From NCBI RefSeq assembly GCF_005434965.1, contig NZ_SKCI01000001.1, positions 1,200,952 to 1,264,951 of the forward strand: DNA of 64,000 bases. Direction: 5' to 3'. Positions within the stretch are counted from its first letter, which is position 1. The number at the start of each line of letters is the position of its first letter. Shown in pieces: positions 43,203 through 52,483 of the stretch. This DNA is from Marimonas lutisalis. Its GTDB lineage: Bacteria > Pseudomonadota > Alphaproteobacteria > Rhodobacterales > Rhodobacteraceae. Under the pieces are notes generated by a model. It ran no database searches. It worked only from the letters and a program-made list of their open reading frames with translations, and was not told the DNA's origin. A program made the position numbers and the translations under genes.

Positions 43203-44459
43203 ATGATCAGGCCTAAATTTTCCGAGCGGCCACTGGTGCTTTGGCAGCTTGTTGCATGTTTGATCGTCGGTGCAACGATGGTCGCAGCGCAGGCCGGGGC
43301 GATTCCGGACGACTATATCATCAATATCGGCGACGAGATCGAGCTGGATATCCTCGACGACAGCGACGCTCCACAGCGTTTCACGGTGGGGCGCGACGGG
43401 GCGGTTCAATTGCCTTTCATCGGAGGGCTGGAGCTGGCGAATGTTCCGGTGGCAACGGCGCGCCAACGGGTAAGGCAGACCTATATCGAGCGGGAGATTT
43501 TTGTGAACCCCTCGGTCGAGCTTTCGATTGCGACATTCCGGCCGGTTTCGGTTCTGGGCGATGTCCGGGAGCCGGGAAATTTCGACTTCCAGCCCTTCAT
43601 GACGGCCGAGCAGGCGGTGGGCCTGGCAGGTGGACCCGCGATCTCTGCCAACAACGAGGAAGCGCGAGTTCTGGAAAGGCGCAATCTCGAGGGCGTGCTG
43701 AGTAACCTTGAATACGACCTGGCGGCAGCAGCAGCCCAATACGCGCGCGTGCGCGCTCAGTTGCAAGGGGCCGAGGTTCTGCAGTGGTCGGACGTGCCGC
43801 CGGATCTGAGAACCGGAATCAATCGCGAGCTGTTCGATGAGCAAAAAGCCGAGGAAGACCAGATCATCGCCCTTGAACGGCGCGACGCGGACACAAGGCG
43901 TGGCCTGTTGGCCGATGCGCTTGCCGAAGCCGAGGGACGGGTTGCGCTACTGAAACAGCGCGAACGGGTTCAGACCGAGATTCTGGACGCATCGAAGGCC
44001 GAGCTTGCACGCACGAAGGAAATGGCCGAGCGCGGTCTTGTGCCGAAGGCCGACATCTCCGAGGAAGAAAGAAGAACCGCGCTGGCCGAGGACAACCTGC
44101 TGCAGTTGCGCGAGCAGCGCGCCGGTGTGCTGGTGCAGGTTGCCAACCTGAAAAGCGAGTTGTCGCAGTTCGATGCCGAGCGCGAGCGCGCCTTGCTGTC
44201 GGAGTCGCAGCGTTTTCTGAACGAGATCAAGAAACAGATCGCCAGCCGGTCCTCGGTGCAGGATCGCATCCGGCTATTGCAGCAGTGGATGAACGCCGCC
44301 GCCGGGATGCAAACCGAGCTTCTGGTGAGCTATCAGGTGCGGCGGCGGGGCAAGGGCGGCGTAGAAACACTTGAATTGCGGGCATTCGACGAATTGCTGC
44401 CCGGCGATCTGTTGGTTGTGACCGTCATTCCTCCGGAAACCATGCAGGCGCCGGGATGA
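43203..44459 (+). CDS. Polysaccharide export protein, ExoF-like
   Basis: 418 residues. A signal peptide-like start (LWQLVACLIVGATMVAAQAGA) is followed by the Poly_export domain DDYIINIGDEIELDILDD...FTVGRDGAVQLPFIGGL (~36-75), an SLBB-like segment VSVLGDVREPGNFDFQPFMTAEQAVGLAGG (~115-144), and a long coiled-coil region (~160-370) rich in Glu, Arg and Leu. This order, with no lipobox obvious, is like ExoF of rhizobia. It would form the periplasmic/outer-membrane export conduit. It overlaps the autokinase gene by 4 bp. Confidence 0.9.
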   Translation: MIRPKFSERPLVLWQLVACLIVGATMVAAQAGAIPDDYIINIGDEIELDILDDSDAPQRFTVGRDGAVQLPFIGGLELANVPVATARQRVRQTYIEREIFVNPSVELSIATFRPVSVLGDVREPGNFDFQPFMTAEQAVGLAGGPAISANNEEARVLERRNLEGVLSNLEYDLAAAAAQYARVRAQLQGAEVLQWSDVPPDLRTGINRELFDEQKAEEDQIIALERRDADTRRGLLADALAEAEGRVALLKQRERVQTEILDASKAELARTKEMAERGLVPKADISEEERRTALAEDNLLQLREQRAGVLVQVANLKSELSQFDAERERALLSESQRFLNEIKKQIASRSSVQDRIRLLQQWMNAAAGMQTELLVSYQVRRRGKGGVETLELRAFDELLPGDLLVVTVIPPETMQAPG

Positions 44460-46669
44460 GCCTTTCCAGCAGCAATCAATGGCGCCGCGAGGCGGACGGC
44501 GGCAGTTCGCGCTTTGGCCGTGCCCAGCAAGAAGGCGTCGGCGCGGTCGACCTGATGTATCTTTATTCGGTGTTGCGCAGCAATGCGCGGCTGATCGTGC
44601 TGGTGACGTTGGCGACGATTGTCGCGATGTTCGCCTATCTGCAGACGGTTCCTCCGACCTATAGCGCATGGTCGCAGGTTCTGATGGATACGCGTGAGGA
44701 GCGGGTGGCGCCGGCGGTCGCAGTCGTTTCCAATCTGGACGTCACCAATTCGGTGATTGCCGGTGAGGTCGTGACATTGCGTTCGAACGTGCTGCTTGGC
44801 GAGGTCGTCGACGAACTCGATCTCGTCAACGCGCCCGAATTCGATCCGAGGCAGCTTCGGCGCGAGTCGTTCCTTGCGTTGCTCAAGCGGGTTGCCCGGG
44901 GAGGGGAGCCGCCCCACGTAGTAGCCGCGCGGATGCCCGAGAGCATGCTTCGGGCAATGGTCGTAGACGCGATCCGCCGGGACCTCGAAGTGACACAGAT
45001 CGGGATTTCTTACGCGATAGGTATCCGGTTCCAGAGTAACAGGCCCGAGGTGGCGGCCAGAATCGCGAATGCGGTTGCCGACCGATATATCGCCTCCCAA
45101 CTCAGCAACAAGTTGGACGCCACTTTGCGGGCCAATGCCTGGCTGGCCGACCGGTTGGAGGAACTGAGCGCGCAGGTTGAGACGGCAGATGGCGCGGTTG
45201 TCGATTTCAAGGCCGAGATGATCGATATGGCCCAGGGCAGCGAAGACAGCATCAACCAACTGCTCGCCGAGTTGAACACCAGACTGGTCGCAAGCTCGAC
45301 CGAGCGGGCGGATGCAGAGGTGCGATTTGGCCAGATCGAGGCGCTGATGTCCGGCGGAGGGCTGACTGCTGTGGCCGACGTGGTCACGTCGCCGCTGCTG
45401 GAGAATCTGCAGCGCCGGAGGGCCGAGTTGGCCTCGGAGCAGGCGCAACTGGCCAGCACGCTGGGACGCAAGCACCCCGACATGGTGAGCATTTCCGCCC
45501 AGATCGAGAACATCGACCGGTCGATCCAAGAAGAACTTCATCGCAAGGTCGAAGAAATGCGGAGCGATGTCGTGGTGACGCGGAACCGCGAGACCGCGCT
45601 GCAAGGTCAGATCGAGGTCGTGTCGGACCGGGCGGATGCGCTGTCAAAGGCATCGGTCCGGCTGAGTCAGTTGGAGCGGAGCGCCGAGGCGACGCGGCTG
45701 GTATATGAAAACTTCCTGTCGCGCTACAAGGAAACAAGCGCGCAGGCGGATTTCCAGACGCCGGAGGCGCGGGTGATCGGCCGGGCAGAGATCCCCACCG
45801 TTCCCTCGGCGCCGCGCAAAACGCTGATGATGATCGGCGCGATGGTTCTTGGGTTCTCTGCAGCGGTGGCGTTGGTGTTCCTGCGCAACATGGTGCGCGC
45901 GCCGGTATCGAGTGAAAGTGAACTGACGGCACTCTCGAGACTGCCCAATTTCGGATTGCTGCCTTATGTGGGACATTTCGGAGGAGGTTTCGGGTGGTTG
46001 CGGCGCGAGCTGTCAGACGATCCTAAGTCCACCTTTATGGAGCATGTGAAATCGATCCAGACGGTTCTTTTCGACGATAAGACTGTCGCCGGTTCGCGTC
46101 ATGTGATGATCACCTCGTCAGTTCCCAACGAAGGCAAAACCGCACTTTCAGTGGCGTTGGCCAAATCCTTGAGCAAGGCGAAGTATTCGGTCGTTCTGCT
46201 GGATGCTGACTTGCGGCAGCCGGATTTGCGTCAGATGGCGGGTATCACCCACAAGGAAGGATGTCTTGTAGATTTCCTGGAGAGCAACAAGAACTTGAAA
46301 GACATCGTGCAATACTCGGAGGTTTACGGGATAAACGTCGTGTCTCCGGCACGGCCCTGTACCGCTGCTGCGGACCTGTTGTCGTCCCCGCAATTCGACA
46401 AGCTGCTCTCGCGTCTGAAATCGCGATACAGCACGGTCATCGTGAATGCGCCGCCGGTGCTCTACCTGGCGGATGCTGTGCTGTTGGGGAAGAAGGTGGG
46501 CGTGACCCTGATGACCGTGCAATGCGGTCGGACGCCTGCCAGGGTCGTTCGCAACTCGATCCAACGGCTTGAAACCGCCGAAGTGGAAGTCGAGGGCACC
46601 GTTCTGACAATGGTTCGCAAGATCGATACGGCGGCGCGCGAAACCGAAATGTATTCTTATGGCTATTGA
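44456..46669 (+). CDS. Polysaccharide co-polymerase / tyrosine autokinase, ExoP/Wzc-like
   Basis: 737 residues. Two transmembrane segments (~41-62 and ~460-480) flank a periplasmic part with Wzz-like start and long coiled coils. The cytoplasmic BY-kinase domain has Walker A (SSVPNEGKTALS, ~553-564) and Walker A' (VLLDADLRQPDLRQ, ~580-593). At the Walker B position the sequence is VIVNAPPVLYLADA, so the usual Asp (DxPP) is Asn664. A tyrosine-rich end (MYSYGY) follows. It would control chain length and export with the flippase/polymerase. Kinase activity may be altered by the N664 change. Confidence 0.9.
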   Translation: MSLSSSNQWRREADGGSSRFGRAQQEGVGAVDLMYLYSVLRSNARLIVLVTLATIVAMFAYLQTVPPTYSAWSQVLMDTREERVAPAVAVVSNLDVTNSVIAGEVVTLRSNVLLGEVVDELDLVNAPEFDPRQLRRESFLALLKRVARGGEPPHVVAARMPESMLRAMVVDAIRRDLEVTQIGISYAIGIRFQSNRPEVAARIANAVADRYIASQLSNKLDATLRANAWLADRLEELSAQVETADGAVVDFKAEMIDMAQGSEDSINQLLAELNTRLVASSTERADAEVRFGQIEALMSGGGLTAVADVVTSPLLENLQRRRAELASEQAQLASTLGRKHPDMVSISAQIENIDRSIQEELHRKVEEMRSDVVVTRNRETALQGQIEVVSDRADALSKASVRLSQLERSAEATRLVYENFLSRYKETSAQADFQTPEARVIGRAEIPTVPSAPRKTLMMIGAMVLGFSAAVALVFLRNMVRAPVSSESELTALSRLPNFGLLPYVGHFGGGFGWLRRELSDDPKSTFMEHVKSIQTVLFDDKTVAGSRHVMITSSVPNEGKTALSVALAKSLSKAKYSVVLLDADLRQPDLRQMAGITHKEGCLVDFLESNKNLKDIVQYSEVYGINVVSPARPCTAAADLLSSPQFDKLLSRLKSRYSTVIVNAPPVLYLADAVLLGKKVGVTLMTVQCGRTPARVVRNSIQRLETAEVEVEGTVLTMVRKIDTAARETEMYSYGY

Positions 46670-47779
46670 GTGAGCGGCGCTGTGAGGGTGGCGATTATCC
46701 ATTATTGGCTGGTGGCTCAGCGCGGTGGCGAGAAGGTTCTTGAGGAACTGCTAAAGATATACCCGGAGGCCGATGTGTTTACCCATGTCGTCGACCGGGA
46801 CAGGCTGACGGGCGACCTGGCCGAGCGGCCAATCACCGAAACGTTCATCGGCCGCCTGCCTTTCGCCCGGCGACATTATCAGAAATACCTTGCGCTGATG
46901 CCGCGCGCCCTGGAGGAGTTGGACCTGTCTGGTTACGATCTGGTCATTTCTTCGGAGAGTGGACCGGCAAAGGGCATAATTGTGCCGCCGGGGGCGCGCC
47001 ATGTCTGCTATGTTCATTCGCCCATGCGCTATATCTGGGATCATTATCACCCCTACGCGGCGCAGCTGGGCCGGGTGGGTCGGATGTATTTCTCGAGGCT
47101 TGCACACCGTTTGCGGATCTGGGACGTGACAACGGCGGCGCGGGTCGACCGCTTCGTCGCAAATTCGAGCTTCGTGGCCGATAGGGTGCAGCGCTACTAT
47201 AACCGCGAGGCAGATATCGTGTACCCGCCGGTGGACCTGGAGGCGTATTCGTTGCCAGAAGCGGACACGCTGCGCGACTATTACCTCTTCGTGTCGCAGC
47301 TCGTGTCCTATAAACGCGCCGACCTGGTGATCGAGGCCTTTGCCGGTATGGAACGCAATTTGCTGGTGGTGGGCGAAGGCAACCAGCGGGCGGAGTTGGA
47401 ACGGGACCTGCCGGAAAACGTGACGCTTCTGGGCCGAGTTTCGGCTGACGATCTTCCACGGCTCTACCAGGGCGCTCGGGCGCTGATATTTCCGGCAGAG
47501 GAGGATTTCGGTATCGTTCCGGTCGAGGCCATGGCCTGCGGGACGCCGGTAATCGCCTATGGTCGCGGCGGCGCGCGCGATAGCGTGATAGAGGGAAAGA
47601 CGGGGCTTTTCTTTCTTAATCAGACCGCTTCGGATATCCGCGCGGCCGTGACCGCGTTCGAAAGCCGGGAGCAGGCGTTCGACGCGGCGGCGCTGAATGC
47701 GCATGCGCGCAAATTCAGCGCCGAGAGGTTTCGCCGTGAGTTCAAGGCGGTCGTGGACGCCGCTTTTCAGAACGCCTAG
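46670..47779 (+). CDS. Glycosyltransferase family 4
   Basis: 369 residues starting with a GTG (46670); GTG 46682 is an alternative. GT4 features: AQRGGEKVLEELLKIYPEADVF near the N-terminus, the sugar-nucleotide site FVSQLVSYKRADLVIEAF (~206-223), and FPAEEDFGIVPVEAMACGTPVIAYGRGG (~273-300), the EX7E motif. It would transfer a sugar from a nucleotide donor to the undecaprenyl-linked intermediate in the inner-membrane cytoplasmic face. It directly follows the autokinase gene with no gap. Sugar specificity is unknown; the pattern is like WbaZ/mannosyltransferase-type GT4. Confidence 0.92.
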   Translation: MSGAVRVAIIHYWLVAQRGGEKVLEELLKIYPEADVFTHVVDRDRLTGDLAERPITETFIGRLPFARRHYQKYLALMPRALEELDLSGYDLVISSESGPAKGIIVPPGARHVCYVHSPMRYIWDHYHPYAAQLGRVGRMYFSRLAHRLRIWDVTTAARVDRFVANSSFVADRVQRYYNREADIVYPPVDLEAYSLPEADTLRDYYLFVSQLVSYKRADLVIEAFAGMERNLLVVGEGNQRAELERDLPENVTLLGRVSADDLPRLYQGARALIFPAEEDFGIVPVEAMACGTPVIAYGRGGARDSVIEGKTGLFFLNQTASDIRAAVTAFESREQAFDAAALNAHARKFSAERFRREFKAVVDAAFQNA

Positions 47780-47838
47780 CATGGCTGTGAGCTAGCCATC
47801 TGCCGGTGGAAACCGATCGCGTCAGCAAAGGAGAGACG

Positions 47839-49230
47839 ATGACACTGTATCCTGTCTCCCTGCTGTTCATCCTGATTTGGCTGCGTGTCAGCCTGAAGGA
47901 TCCGGACAGGGGCGTATCCGTGGCCCTTGCCGCGTTGCCTTTCGGTATGTTCGCCGCGCTGGCCGTTGGCGGACTTTCGGTCTTGATGGCGCATTTCCTG
48001 GTGTTGCTGTGTTGCGGGGTCTTCGCGATCCGCTGGGCCAGTGGCGCGATCGGGCGGTTGCATGTGCCGCGGGCTGGGATCCTTCTGCTGCTTTTCGGAC
48101 TTTATTCGCTGTTCTCGGCGATCATTCTGGTGCGTTTGTTCGCGGGAACCTTCCTTGTTTTCCCGCTGTCCTTCGATTTGAAGGGCACCGCGGTGAGCAT
48201 CTATTTCTTTTCGACGATGAAGCCGCTGGCGCCGTCCAACTCGAACATCGCGCAGGCCGGTTACATCCTGATTTCAATCGCTTTCTTTCTGGTGATGGTG
48301 AATTCACTGCGCCGGCGCGGTGCCGAGATCATCGAGAGCGGGCTGGTCTGGGCGGCAGGGGTGAACATAGCGCTTGGCGCGGTCGATCTTGTGGGGCTCG
48401 ACAATGCGTTGTCGATAATTCGCACAGCTGATTATGCGCTCAACAACGAGCATGCGTTGCTCGGTTTCGCGCGGGTGATCGGAGGCTTTCCCGAGGCTTC
48501 TGAATTCGGCGCGTTTTCGGCGGCGATGTTTGCGTATTTCGCGACATCGTTTCTGATTTCGCGGCGGCGCGGGCATGGCGCCTTGGCGTTGGGAAGCTTC
48601 ACTTGCGCGCTGCTTTCCTTTTCCAGCACGGGCTATGCGGCGCTTTTTGCCGCGGCGATCATGCTGGCGCTGCACGCACGCCATTTCGCAGTGCGCGGAA
48701 TATCTTGGAACATTGCCCACGGGATGGCGGTTCTTCTGGCGCTGGCGCTGGTTGGTCTGAGCGCGGCGCTGATTGCCACCCCGTTTCTGGAGACCTTCAT
48801 GGGGCTGATCGATCGACTCTTCTTCGACAAAGCAAATTCGACCTCGGGGCTGGAACGCGCGGCCTGGGCGCGATCGGGTCTGAATGCTTTCGTGCAGAGC
48901 TGGGGATTGGGGGCCGGTGCCGGCTCACTGCGCGCGAACGGACTTGTGGCGGTTCTATTGGGCAGCGTGGGCTTGCCGGGAACGCTGGCCTTCGTGGCGT
49001 ATCTGTGGAGCGCGCTGGGACCATTTCGGGCATTCGGCAATGTCAGGGCCGCTTGTTTTTTCTATTCCGCCCGCGTTGCCGCGATCACATACTTGGCTGC
49101 CAAGCTTGTCTCCGGGACAACCCCCGACCCGACTCTGTTTCTTGTGGCGGTTACTGCTATTGCCGCTGTCGCCCGCGAGGTCCACTTGAAAAGGGCCGCT
49201 CGGGCCAGGCACGGGACCGTTTTGGCCTGA
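47839..49230 (+). CDS. O-antigen ligase/polymerase-like membrane protein (Wzy candidate)
   Basis: 463 residues from ATG 47839, with GGAGAGACG upstream. The protein is mostly transmembrane (about 10-12 segments), with periplasmic loops containing FDKANSTSGLERAAWARSGLNAFVQSWGLGAGAGSLRANG, a pattern typical of Wzy/WaaL-type proteins with conserved Arg/Gly. Such proteins polymerise the repeat units in the periplasm. It follows the GT4 gene by 59 bp. The assignment is by topology and context; sequence conservation is low in this family. Confidence 0.78.
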   Translation: MTLYPVSLLFILIWLRVSLKDPDRGVSVALAALPFGMFAALAVGGLSVLMAHFLVLLCCGVFAIRWASGAIGRLHVPRAGILLLLFGLYSLFSAIILVRLFAGTFLVFPLSFDLKGTAVSIYFFSTMKPLAPSNSNIAQAGYILISIAFFLVMVNSLRRRGAEIIESGLVWAAGVNIALGAVDLVGLDNALSIIRTADYALNNEHALLGFARVIGGFPEASEFGAFSAAMFAYFATSFLISRRRGHGALALGSFTCALLSFSSTGYAALFAAAIMLALHARHFAVRGISWNIAHGMAVLLALALVGLSAALIATPFLETFMGLIDRLFFDKANSTSGLERAAWARSGLNAFVQSWGLGAGAGSLRANGLVAVLLGSVGLPGTLAFVAYLWSALGPFRAFGNVRAACFFYSARVAAITYLAAKLVSGTTPDPTLFLVAVTAIAAVAREVHLKRAARARHGTVLA

Positions 49231-49246
49231 TCGCATAGGGCTGCTT

Positions 49247-49387
49247 TCAGAAGTAGGCCTCCAGGACAAGAACCCAGAAAAGCAAACAGCCTGCGACGAC
49301 AGAAACGCGAAGAACCGGTGCAGGGATTGACTTCATCATGCTCGTACAGGCTTTCCACGTTTGGGTGGCGGGTTTTTGAATTACCAC
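49247..49387 (-). CDS. Possible small membrane peptide
   Basis: A 46-codon frame from GTG 49387 ending in VLRVSVVAGCLLFWVLVLEAYF, a hydrophobic segment resembling that of the peptide at 41914-42045 (LR-x2-V-x5-LFW pattern). No ribosome site is visible, and ATG 49302 would give only 30 residues. It lies in the 382-bp gap (49231-49612) ahead of the next + strand gene. Evidence is weak. Confidence 0.25.
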   Translation of the reverse strand: MVIQKPATQTWKACTSMMKSIPAPVLRVSVVAGCLLFWVLVLEAYF

Positions 49388-49612
49388 GATGTTGCTCGAT
49401 TTGCTATATTTTGTGTATGCGTAGTATGTGACCCACAAGGTTCTTGTCAACGTTAGACAAAAAAATGCGGGAGAATGCGCGAGAATCCGACCAAAGCTTT
49501 TCGACATCACCGTGAATCTCGGCACAATGGTGGAGAAGCGTGTCGAAAGGTCGGGCCGCAGCAAAGACAAGGGTTGTCCAGAAATGATTTTGCATCAATG
49601 GATTACCGCGAA

Positions 49613-51130
49613 ATGAATCGAACCCATTCGGAAAGCGATCCGATCACTGTTTCGATAATCCTGCCGGAAAGCCATCTGAGGTTGCGGTCGGTCAGGTTTT
49701 TCTTGGATGGGCTGGTGGGGCCGCTGGTCAAGGGCGAGGTGTTTGTCGATCCTGTTTCGGCAAGTCAGCATGGTTCAATGGTTTTTGCCGGGTTGGTCGC
49801 GTTGGAGCGCGCAGTGCTATCCAAAGGTCGGGTGAAGGACGGAACACCAATCGGCCGCAATCTGCCGCTGAGCCCTGAAGAGATAGCCCCTTGCGATGTA
49901 ATTTTGGATTTTCGCCCGGGACCGGCACCGGCCGAAATCTGCGCGCGGGCACGGTTTGGCGTCTGGTCGTTTTCCTGCAATGACATCGGCGGCGTTGCAC
50001 GGGCCGTGACCCGAGGCGAAAGTGCTGTGGAATGTCGGCTTTACAGTCAGACCGACGATGACCGCGCGCGGCGCGGCATCGCATGTATGACCGTGCAGAG
50101 CAAACACGCGATTGCCTCCACATTGACCTTTGCCAGGGAGAAATCGGTTCAGTTGGCCTTGCGCGAACTCAGACGGTTGGCGATGCGACGGGAGCTGCCG
50201 AAGGCGGAGCCCGCGGTGGAAGGACGGGAAATGCCGGACCTGGCCGATTTCGCCCGCTATAGCGCGCGGATGCTCCAACTTGGAACGGTGCGGTTGATTT
50301 CACGAATCTGGCCGTCAGTTGGAAAAGGCGCGCCATTTGCGCTGCGGGTCGGCAAGGGATATTTACCGGATATCGATCCGGGTGTCGGTGTCGATCTTCC
50401 GCGCCTCGGGGATGCATTCTGTGCCGATCCTTTCTTGTTCGAAAGAGACGGCGAAGTTTACTGCTTTTACGAAGAGTTCCCCTATGACACGCGCTTGGGA
50501 AAGATCGCCGTGGCGCGGCTTTCCGATGTCGGAGCGGAACGGCTCGGTGATGCATTGGTGGCCGATCATCACCTGTCCTTTCCCTTCGTCTTCGCGCACG
50601 AGGGCGAGATATTCCTGATGCCAGAGACAATGCAGGCCGAGCAGGTCGAGATGTGGCGTTGCACGGATTTTCCGCTGGGCTGGGAGCTGCACGCGACGGC
50701 TTTCGAAGGTCGACAACTGGCGGATCCCGTGTTGTTCCGACAAGGTGATACCTGGTGGCTTTTCGCCAACAGCTGTCACGATTCCTTCGGAGATTTTAGC
50801 AGCGAGCTTAGCCTTTTCCGGGTTGATGGGCCGGACTTGCGGCAGATCGTTCCGCATCCTTTGAACCCGGTCGTCGTGGGGTCGGATGTGGCACGGGGCG
50901 GCGGGCGAGTGTTCGAAAGCAACGGCCGGCTTTTTCGGTTCTCGCAGGACAACAGCGGTGACATCTATGGATACGGGTTGAACCTGATGGAGATCACGGA
51001 ATTGTCCCACACAGGCTATGAGGAACATCGTGCCGCACATTTCACGCCGGATCGCATTCCGGGGGCGGTGGGATGCCACCACGCTGATGCTGTGGCCGGG
51101 CGATTCGTTGTCGATGTCCGGTGGCCATGA
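49613..51130 (+). CDS. Glucosamine inositolphosphorylceramide transferase-like (beta-propeller) protein
   Basis: 505 residues from ATG 49613 (MNRTHSESDP); ATG 49598 is an alternative. The C-terminal part (about residues 240-505) is a five-bladed beta-propeller like those of GH43/GINT1 proteins, with repeated blade motifs DAFCADPFLFERDGEVYCFYEEF, SFPFVFAHEGEIFLMPET, QLADPVLFRQGDTWWLFA and SNGRLFRFSQDNSG. The N-terminal ~240 residues lack a clear match but resemble the formyltransferase-like N-domain found in some bacterial homologues. It may act as a glycosyltransferase or sugar-binding protein. The function here is inference; plants use similar C-terminal domains in GINT1. Confidence 0.72.
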   Translation: MNRTHSESDPITVSIILPESHLRLRSVRFFLDGLVGPLVKGEVFVDPVSASQHGSMVFAGLVALERAVLSKGRVKDGTPIGRNLPLSPEEIAPCDVILDFRPGPAPAEICARARFGVWSFSCNDIGGVARAVTRGESAVECRLYSQTDDDRARRGIACMTVQSKHAIASTLTFAREKSVQLALRELRRLAMRRELPKAEPAVEGREMPDLADFARYSARMLQLGTVRLISRIWPSVGKGAPFALRVGKGYLPDIDPGVGVDLPRLGDAFCADPFLFERDGEVYCFYEEFPYDTRLGKIAVARLSDVGAERLGDALVADHHLSFPFVFAHEGEIFLMPETMQAEQVEMWRCTDFPLGWELHATAFEGRQLADPVLFRQGDTWWLFANSCHDSFGDFSSELSLFRVDGPDLRQIVPHPLNPVVVGSDVARGGGRVFESNGRLFRFSQDNSGDIYGYGLNLMEITELSHTGYEEHRAAHFTPDRIPGAVGCHHADAVAGRFVVDVRWP

Positions 51131-51142
51131 TCTGATGCGCGC

Positions 51143-52318
51143 CTAGAGGGCGGCAAGGATGGCGCGGATCGCGGATCGGGTTTCCGCAACGACCGCGGCG
51201 TGACGATCCGGGTCGATGCCGGATTTCACGGCCGCTTCGAGCAAATGCGCGACGTTCTCCTGCGTGAGGGAGTTTGCAGGTAGGAAATTGTCTTCGAGCC
51301 CGACCGATTGGAAAAAACTTTCCAGTTTTCGGTCCCAGCCCAGCCCCACGATTGGGCGCCGGAAGGCATAGCCCAGGATGCAGGCGTGCAGCCTGTGAGC
51401 GACGATTGCACGAAGCCGCGCTATGATCGCGGCGAGTTCGGCGGGAGTGTCAGGGGGCGGGGCGATGTCGATCTGTCCGCTTTCCATCGCGGCTGCGATC
51501 TCGGGCTGCGTTTGAGTCGCCGACAACGCTTCGCGGTCTTCGACGGCGCCGTTGCAAAAGAGAGTGACGCGATGTCCGCGCGCCACCAAAGCAAGCGCGA
51601 TCTCGGCGAAGGTTCCGCTTTGGCTGATCGCGGTTTTCCCGCCTTCAGCGTGATAGGAGAGAATCGCGGGGTCGGTGACGCATAGGCCAAAAGGGCTGTC
51701 CTGGGTGACTTCGCCAGGTTTGTAGACCTGTGCGGCGATCAGGGCAGGATCACGCGTCAGGACGGGCCGAGGACCATCGTCGCCCATCTGGTCGCGCCAG
51801 TTGCGGATCGAGGTTTCGTCCCGCAACCCGACAGCGCGGAGGTCGCATTCCAGCAGACGGCGGAAGAGGGCGCGTCCGCGCGGGCTCCAATTGCGTGCCG
51901 CGCCAGCGGCATGGACGACGACTGGGCAACCGCTCGCGTCAAGAACGCGGGCGACGCGTTCGATCTTGAGGCAGAAATTCAGGTCCGCGTCCGAAAATAT
52001 CTGCCCACCGCCGATGATCGCCAGATCGGCTCCTGCGGCGGCCTGCCGCCAGTCAGGTTCGAAGCCATCGAGCAACCGGCCCAGGCGGAACATGACGAGA
52101 CGCTGTGCCAGCGGTCGTGGCAGCGCGCGCAGGACGGCAAGCGCGAGCGAACGGCGCTTCACGGTGACTTCGCCAAAGCCTTGCCGGCCCGAGATATCAA
52201 TGCATTGCACCTCCGCCTCGGGCGCCGCCTCGAGGAGACCGGCACGAAGGCAGTCGGCGATCACGCCGTCCCCGACATTCGGGCTGTAGGGAAGGCCAAG
52301 AATGACAATGCGGGACAA
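51143..52318 (-). CDS. Polysaccharide pyruvyl transferase family protein
   Basis: 391 residues if started at TTG 52318 (LSRIVILGLPYSPNVGDGVI), where family homology begins; ATG 52417 would add 33 unrelated residues. Family features: GLPYSPNVGDGVIADCL, ADLAIIGGGQIFSDADLNF, VVVHAAGAARNWSPRGRALF, RAVGLRDETSIRNW and AIVAHRLHACILGYAFRRPIVGLGW. It adds a pyruvate ketal from PEP to a sugar, giving the exopolysaccharide negative charge. It is convergent with the GINT-like gene and divergent from the next GT4 gene. Confidence 0.85.
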   Translation of the reverse strand: MSRIVILGLPYSPNVGDGVIADCLRAGLLEAAPEAEVQCIDISGRQGFGEVTVKRRSLALAVLRALPRPLAQRLVMFRLGRLLDGFEPDWRQAAAGADLAIIGGGQIFSDADLNFCLKIERVARVLDASGCPVVVHAAGAARNWSPRGRALFRRLLECDLRAVGLRDETSIRNWRDQMGDDGPRPVLTRDPALIAAQVYKPGEVTQDSPFGLCVTDPAILSYHAEGGKTAISQSGTFAEIALALVARGHRVTLFCNGAVEDREALSATQTQPEIAAAMESGQIDIAPPPDTPAELAAIIARLRAIVAHRLHACILGYAFRRPIVGLGWDRKLESFFQSVGLEDNFLPANSLTQENVAHLLEAAVKSGIDPDRHAAVVAETRSAIRAILAAL

Positions 52319-52483
52319 AGTAGTTGGTTCCAATTGCTGCGTTCCGACACCCAATATCGGGCAATTCCCAGACTTTGGCACGAAGTTTCCGAACTTTCGC
52401 GCCGGAAGACTCGCCACGGGCCGTGCAGCCAGTCATAGTTAGTGTATTACAGATGGCAATTTGAGCCCACACTGGAGGCAGGG

